Source: Leptobrachium leishanense
Lineage: Eukaryota; Chordata; Amphibia; Anura; Megophryidae
Assembly: GCA_009667805.1 (NCBI GenBank)
Contig: CM019065.1
Coordinates: 155,792,333 to 155,856,332, forward strand
Direction of reading: 5' to 3'
Length of the DNA: 64,000 nucleotides
The position numbers and the translations under genes are program-made. This document shows positions 59,763 to 64,000 of the stretch, one piece after another (position 1 is the first letter of the stretch; each line of letters opens with the position of its first letter). Under the pieces are notes generated by a model. The model worked only from the letters and a program-made list of their open reading frames with translations. It ran no database searches and was not told the origin of the DNA.

Positions 59763-61717
59763 GGATGTGGAGAGGCTGATATCTGCTGTGGGTGAGCATC
59801 CCGAACTATGGGACATGGCCTGTGACCTGTACAAGGATAAGGTGAGGAGGGCCAGGACATGGGCTGCAGTGGCGAGGGTGTTGTACCTGGAGTATGATAC
59901 CTGGTCCGATAAAAGAGCAGAAGCTACAGAGTGAGTATATACTTATTTTATTCATAATCAAATGCATCATGAATGTAAAATCAAAGTATCTGGCAAACAA
60001 AATGATTGTCGTCACATGTCAAATGCTCCCCAGCTGCCAGGGCACCTGACCTGCTTCACTCGTAAAATATTTAGCCAGAGCATCACAAAACCTTGTGCTG
60101 TGTCTATTTACAGGCATAATGTCATCGTTGTCAAATTTATCCAATCCCATAACTGTGAAGGTATCATTAAAATGAAAACCATCCCTCCCATGAACATAGT
60201 TATGCAAGACGCAGCAGCATTTTACATTATCTACATAGAAATCAACATTTACATCTAGCAGCCTATGAAATATCCTCCACTTGTTGCTCAGGAATAGGAT
60301 GCCAAAGGTGCATTCGACATAGCGTCTCGCCCGCGACAGCCGGTAGTTGAACACACACTTTTTTACAGTGAGATGTGTCCCCAAATATGGCCGCAGAAGA
60401 TGTGTAGACAGCCCGAATGCCTCATCCCACACAGACGCATAGGGGACTGTCATGTCACAGCCAGGCAAAGGTGTGGGTCTGGGGATGTTCAGGGTCTCGC
60501 TCTCAATCTCATTCCACAGTGTGGAATTCCTGAACAATGTGGAGTCGGGGTCTTTGCCGTATGATCCCACATCCACATAGAGAAAGTTATAGTTGGCATC
60601 TGCCACCGCCAGTAGGCCTATTGAAAATAATGTTTATAATTTTGATACAATGACCCCTCTGCAGTGGCTTCACTATGCGGATGTGTTTGCCATCCACGGC
60701 TCCCAGGCAGTTTGGGAAGTTCGCTCTCTCCCAAAATCCTGCAGCAATTCGTGGCCATGCCTCATCTGTGGATGTCGTTAAACATTGCTCCTTCATGGTT
60801 TCCCATATTGTCTGGCACACCTTGCGTACAATCTCGCCAGCTGTTGATCTGCCAATGCGGAAATTGTAATGCATATCCTACAAACTGCATCCACTAGCAA
60901 GATACCTAGAAAAAAAGTGTGTTATGATCACATTCTATGAGCCTAACCTAATGTCACTCTTATCATGTTTTGCAGCACAAGAAGCCATAGTCAAATGGTG
61001 CACAGTCAGAGACAACTACATCCGGACCCTGAAGAAGAGTGCGGAATCTGCACGCTCAGGATCTGGGGTGCAGAAGGACCGCAGCTTTATCTACGCTTAA
61101 CAACTGTCCTTCCTGAGAAGGACCCAGGAGCCTCAACCAACTGTCAGCAACATTGATCGGCCATCCACCTCTGGCTCACAGGAGGTTCTGCCAGCTGCCA
61201 TGAGGAGGTCGACCAGGGTGGCGCAGACTCGCAGATGGAGGAGGAAGAGGAGACTGGACAGGTGCCAGGTACAGCACCTACTGACAGCACCAGACCGGCA
61301 CAGAAGAGGAAGAGGGCACCAGCGACCGAATTTGAGCAGGCCATGGTGACCTTTATGGAGGTGCACCATCCACCACCACCACCTCCACGCTGTATGTTCA
61401 CGGACAGTGATGACCTTTCCTTTTTTCACTCGTGTCTACCCATGCTGCAGCAAATGACCCTGGCCCAGAAGGTGGAGTTCCACTGGAACTGACAGGCCAC
61501 GATCAACGACATCCTGTCCCATCCACAACAACCACCTGTGGCTCACAGTGTTGTGCCACAATACCCATATGCCAGTGGATATTACCGGCACACCCAGTCA
61601 CTGCCTACCCACCCACCCATGTCCCCTGTCGATAGGCCACCCCCGGAGTCCGAGTACCACCGCAGGTACATGCCCGGTCCTCATGACCCTGATGCTCCTC
61701 TGTATGAGGATTTGTAG
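59763..61717 (+). pseudogene. Harbinger MADF/BESS partner protein, broken
   Basis: Exon 1 (59763-59931) encodes MDVERLISAVGEHPELWDMA and the start of a MADF fold, with donor ACAGA|GTGAGT. Exon 2 from 60976 gives KWCTVRDNYIRTLKKSAESA, then a stop in FIYA*QLSFL and a Ser/Arg-rich middle. A BESS-like FFHSCLPMLQQMTLAQKVEF follows, then a stop and a Pro/Tyr-rich tail ending PLYEDL. In Harbingers this protein carries transposase to the nucleus and to DNA. The splice frame does not fit without a 1-nt change. Confidence 0.8.
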
Positions 61718-62509
61718 TGTGTATTTTCTGTTTGTTTTTATTTGTCAAATGCTGTTTCTGTTGTTGCACTATTTGTCTAGTTTGTCATTAATGTTATATA
61801 CAATAATATATGTTAATATTTTGTTATTTACTTTCATATTTTTGTTGATAATTTTTTTATTTTCCTTACATTGTTTTTGGTGTCCATAAATTATTTCAAA
61901 TCCTGACAGGTAACGGAGCTGGGGGGGACACGTGGAGAATGGAGATGGGAAAGGAGAGCCGTTCAGACCTAACATTTAGTACGTGTGATAGAATGTGATG
62001 CCTGCGTGTGTGTGGGTATGCATGTGCAAATGGGCTTGTGGGCATATATACCTGCACACCGACAATAGGGGCTCTGCACAATGAGCACATGTCTGCTGAC
62101 TGGCAGCGAACTCCTGAATGCTGTTGTTTGAGAGTACTTACCGCAACGTGATGACCAGCATCTCCTCCGGTGGTATGGCGGCCCTCATGTTGGTGTCCCT
62201 CTTCGACAGTGGCTCGTGTACCTTTGACAACAGTTCGTCAAAGGAGTTGCTGGACATCCACAGATAGTTGAAGAACTTCGTCGGGTCCTTCTCTCGCAGT
62301 GGCCTGTACAGTGTGACGAAGTGGCCATGGGTGTCTCTGGCAGCATTGATGGGATGAACCCAAGATGTTTGCTTTCTCTTGTTCTTCAGATACAGGTAGC
62401 CCGTTGCAGCAAACACAAAGAATTGGACTGCATCCATCTTGGGAAAAACTCCTCCTTCCACAAAATGGCTTTTTATACCCTTTTCCCCTTTTTTTTTCCA
62501 CTGTTGCAA
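60019..62509 (-). pseudogene. Harbinger transposase, spliced, broken
   Basis: Exon 1 (62509-62141) encodes MDAVQFFVFAATGYLYLKNK to PPEEMLVITLR and ends at a good donor GCG|GTAAGT. Exon 2 starts near 60906 after ttttttctag with YLASG. It then has a TAG stop, NFPNCLGAVDGKHIRIVKP (first Asp), a frame change near 60600, YVDVGSYGKDPDSTLFRNS (second Asp) and RRYVECTFGILF (Glu). The stop and frameshift disable it. Confidence 0.9.
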
Positions 62510-62667
62510 TTAATTTGGTTTCTCTAATTCCACTTTTTTCCTGGATCCGTCAAAAATAACGGACATTACAACGGACCGTGTGCCACTACTGCGACTTCTG
62601 TCAGAACATGCGTCCGTAACTGCACGGATGCACAATCCGTACAAAATGCGCTCGTCTGACCCTAGCC

Positions 62668-63040
62668 TGAGCCGGCAGCACCCACTACTCTTCACCCAAA
62701 ATCAAATAATGCAAACGCTCCTGATTATACATCGCAGAGGGTTTGTTACAATTGTTACATCTTTCGTTTGATCGTTTGTAAATATTACATTGTGAAATTT
62801 CACAATACTTTATTGGTTTCGTTTTTAATCTCTGACGATCAAATTCCATGAAGTTGTACAAAACGATAAAATCTGGTTCAGCCCTAAGGACTAATGACAC
62901 ATCATCGTAAAATGTTAAAATATTTTGAAAACCAGCTTTATAAGTGATTGTGGAACTGGTTTATCTAATCTTTCAAGAGCTAAATTATTAAATTATCCCT
63001 TCAGCTATTACCCTCAGGCCTGTGTGACAAGTGACGGGGG
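62668..63040. other. Intergenic, nothing recognised
   Basis: AT-rich sequence between the Harbinger end and the candidate promoter. It has short inverted pieces (ttgtgaaatttcacaa) but no gene. Confidence 0.4.
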
Positions 63041-63061
63041 GGCAGATACTCCCAGATATTG

Positions 63062-63068
63062 TATAAAT
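63062..63068 (+). promoter_or_regulatory. Candidate TATA box
   Basis: TATAAAT in a GC-moderate context, followed about 30 bp later by a possible start near 63092 and then a good splice donor. It could belong to an unknown gene whose body lies beyond the window, or be chance. Confidence 0.4.
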
Positions 63069-63091
63069 ACCCCCTAATCCAACAGTCTGGA

Positions 63092-63138
63092 GCAGATCCT
63101 GATCATTGCACCCTGTGTCCTGCATCATTGAAACCAAG
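63092..63138 (+). other. Candidate 5' non-coding exon
   Basis: It runs from the presumed start to AACCAAG|GTGAGA. There is no ATG in the exon. If real, the coding part starts in a later exon to the right of the window. Confidence 0.35.
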
Positions 63139-63404
63139 GTGAGACCCCAGACTTTACACCCTATAAAAACTTACTCTGTGAACAATTAATTCCTGTGATT
63201 GGAGCTACACATGCCGTATCGCGGCTCAGATAAAGCTGTTAATGTCGAGCAGCAAATGGGAAAAGCCTTGCGCTGCTTATTCCTATTTGGGGCTCCCCAT
63301 TGCCAGCTCAGGGGAATCTGACACATTGTCCCCCACGAACACAGAGATTCAAAGAATCAGCATTATCCAAAGGAGCTTGCATTGCTTTCACCTCCCTGTA
63401 CTGT

Positions 63405-64000
63405 ATATTACATCCTCTCTCTGTATTGTGACGTCTCACCCCGTGTTTCTGTATTACATCCCCTCTCTCTATTGTGACGTCTTACCCTGTGTCTCTGTAA
63501 TACATCCTCTCTCTGTTGTGACGGCTCACCCTGTTTCTGTATTACATCCCCTCTCTGTATCGTGACGTCTCACCCTGTGTCTTTGTATTACATCCCCTCT
63601 CTGTATTGTGGCGTCTCACCCTGTGTCTCTGCATTACATCCCCTCTCTGTATTGTGACATCTCACCCTGTGTCTCTGAATTACATCCCCTCTCTGTATTG
63701 TGGCGTCTCACCCTGTGTCTCTGCATTACATCCCCTCTCTGTATTGTGGCGTCTCACCCTGTGTCTCTGCATTACATCCCCTCTCTGTATTGTGACATCT
63801 CACCCTGTGTCTCTGAATTACATCCCCTCTCTGTAGTGTGACGTCTCACACTGTGTTTCTGCATTACATCCCCTCTCTGTATTGTGACATCTCACCCTGT
63901 GTCTCTGAATTACATCCCCTCTCTGTAGTGTGACGTCTCACACTATGTTTCTGTATTACATCCCCTCTCTATATTGTGTCGTCTCTCCCTGTGTCTCTGC
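63405..64000. repeat. 46-bp tandem repeat, continues past window
   Basis: At least 12 units of 46 bp, each with attacatcccctctctgtat followed by tgtgacgtctcaccctgtgt. Units differ at few positions, and some share paired differences (gacatct with tctctgaat), suggesting duplication of two- or three-unit blocks. Frames across it are by-products. Confidence 0.95.

Larger units (their letters stand above)
59465..62667. mobile_element. PIF/Harbinger transposon, two-gene, decayed
   Basis: The right end is the complement of GGCTAGGGTCAGACGAGCG at 62667. The left side matches MITE interiors but its last 35 bp or so are missing. It has the typical layout: a DDE transposase on the minus strand and a MADF/Myb-like protein on the plus strand, overlapping head-on. 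It is the likely relative of the MITEs at 427, 26218 and 47368. Confidence 0.9.

Noticed and set aside
63606..63841. Repeat-encoded frames SLHYIPSLYCDISPCV
   Set aside because: The 46-bp unit opens several frames at once; nothing suggests translation.

Overview
The window is nuclear DNA of a vertebrate, most likely an anuran amphibian. This is inferred from the gene structure, the abundance of frog-type transposons (Tc1/mariner, hAT, PIF/Harbinger, DIRS, L1, Rex1/CR1, Ty3/gypsy) and long AT-rich introns. No bacterial genes, operons or CRISPR arrays were seen.

The one host gene I can establish is the 3' half of dock2 on the + strand (263-35119). DOCK2 is the haematopoietic DOCK-A guanine nucleotide exchange factor for Rac. 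I traced 25 coding exons by hand. All have AG/GT borders and compatible phases, and they join into 2733 nt: 910 codons plus a stop, without a frameshift. They cover the end of the helical region, the whole DHR-2 catalytic domain and the proline-rich tail. A 3' UTR of about 2.7 kb probably follows, to about 37.8 kb. The 5' half of the gene lies outside the window.

The dock2 introns are loaded with mobile DNA. They hold Harbinger MITEs (0.43 and 26.2 kb), a Tc1 element (5.4-7.0 kb), a CR1/L2 LINE tail (7.5-8.3 kb), a SINE/Rex1 pair (11.9-12.5 kb), hAT elements with 8-bp target duplications (14.6 and 16.6-18.2 kb), a long inverted repeat (19.1-20.7 kb) and an almost complete DIRS element (29.08-34.68 kb). 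The DIRS element makes up nearly all of its intron.

From about 38 kb to the end I find only repeats, apart from a possible TATA promoter and first exon near 63.06-63.14 kb. 38-44 kb holds a Tc1 derivative, hAT-like elements with 'CGATACTAGTATCG' ends, a second Tc1 and a Rex1/CR1 LINE. 45.3-50.7 kb is a nest: one hAT-like element (45271-46914), a decayed tandem repeat, and then a Harbinger fragment broken by a Tc1 that is itself broken by a second hAT-like element (47989-49738). 50.8-56.4 kb is an L1-type LINE with a nearly open ORF2. 56.4-58.1 kb is a small LTR element with a 5-bp target duplication. 58.3-58.8 kb is gypsy debris. 59.5-62.7 kb is a broken two-gene Harbinger that is the likely source of the MITEs. 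63.4-64.0 kb is a 46-bp tandem repeat.

The most unusual structure is that two hAT-like elements with different terminal repeats carry the same minisatellite family next to a large GC-rich palindrome. A third hAT-like element carries a palindrome with the same core. This looks like a shared cargo module moving between transposon families. All coordinates and family calls come from reading the sequence; no database search was possible.
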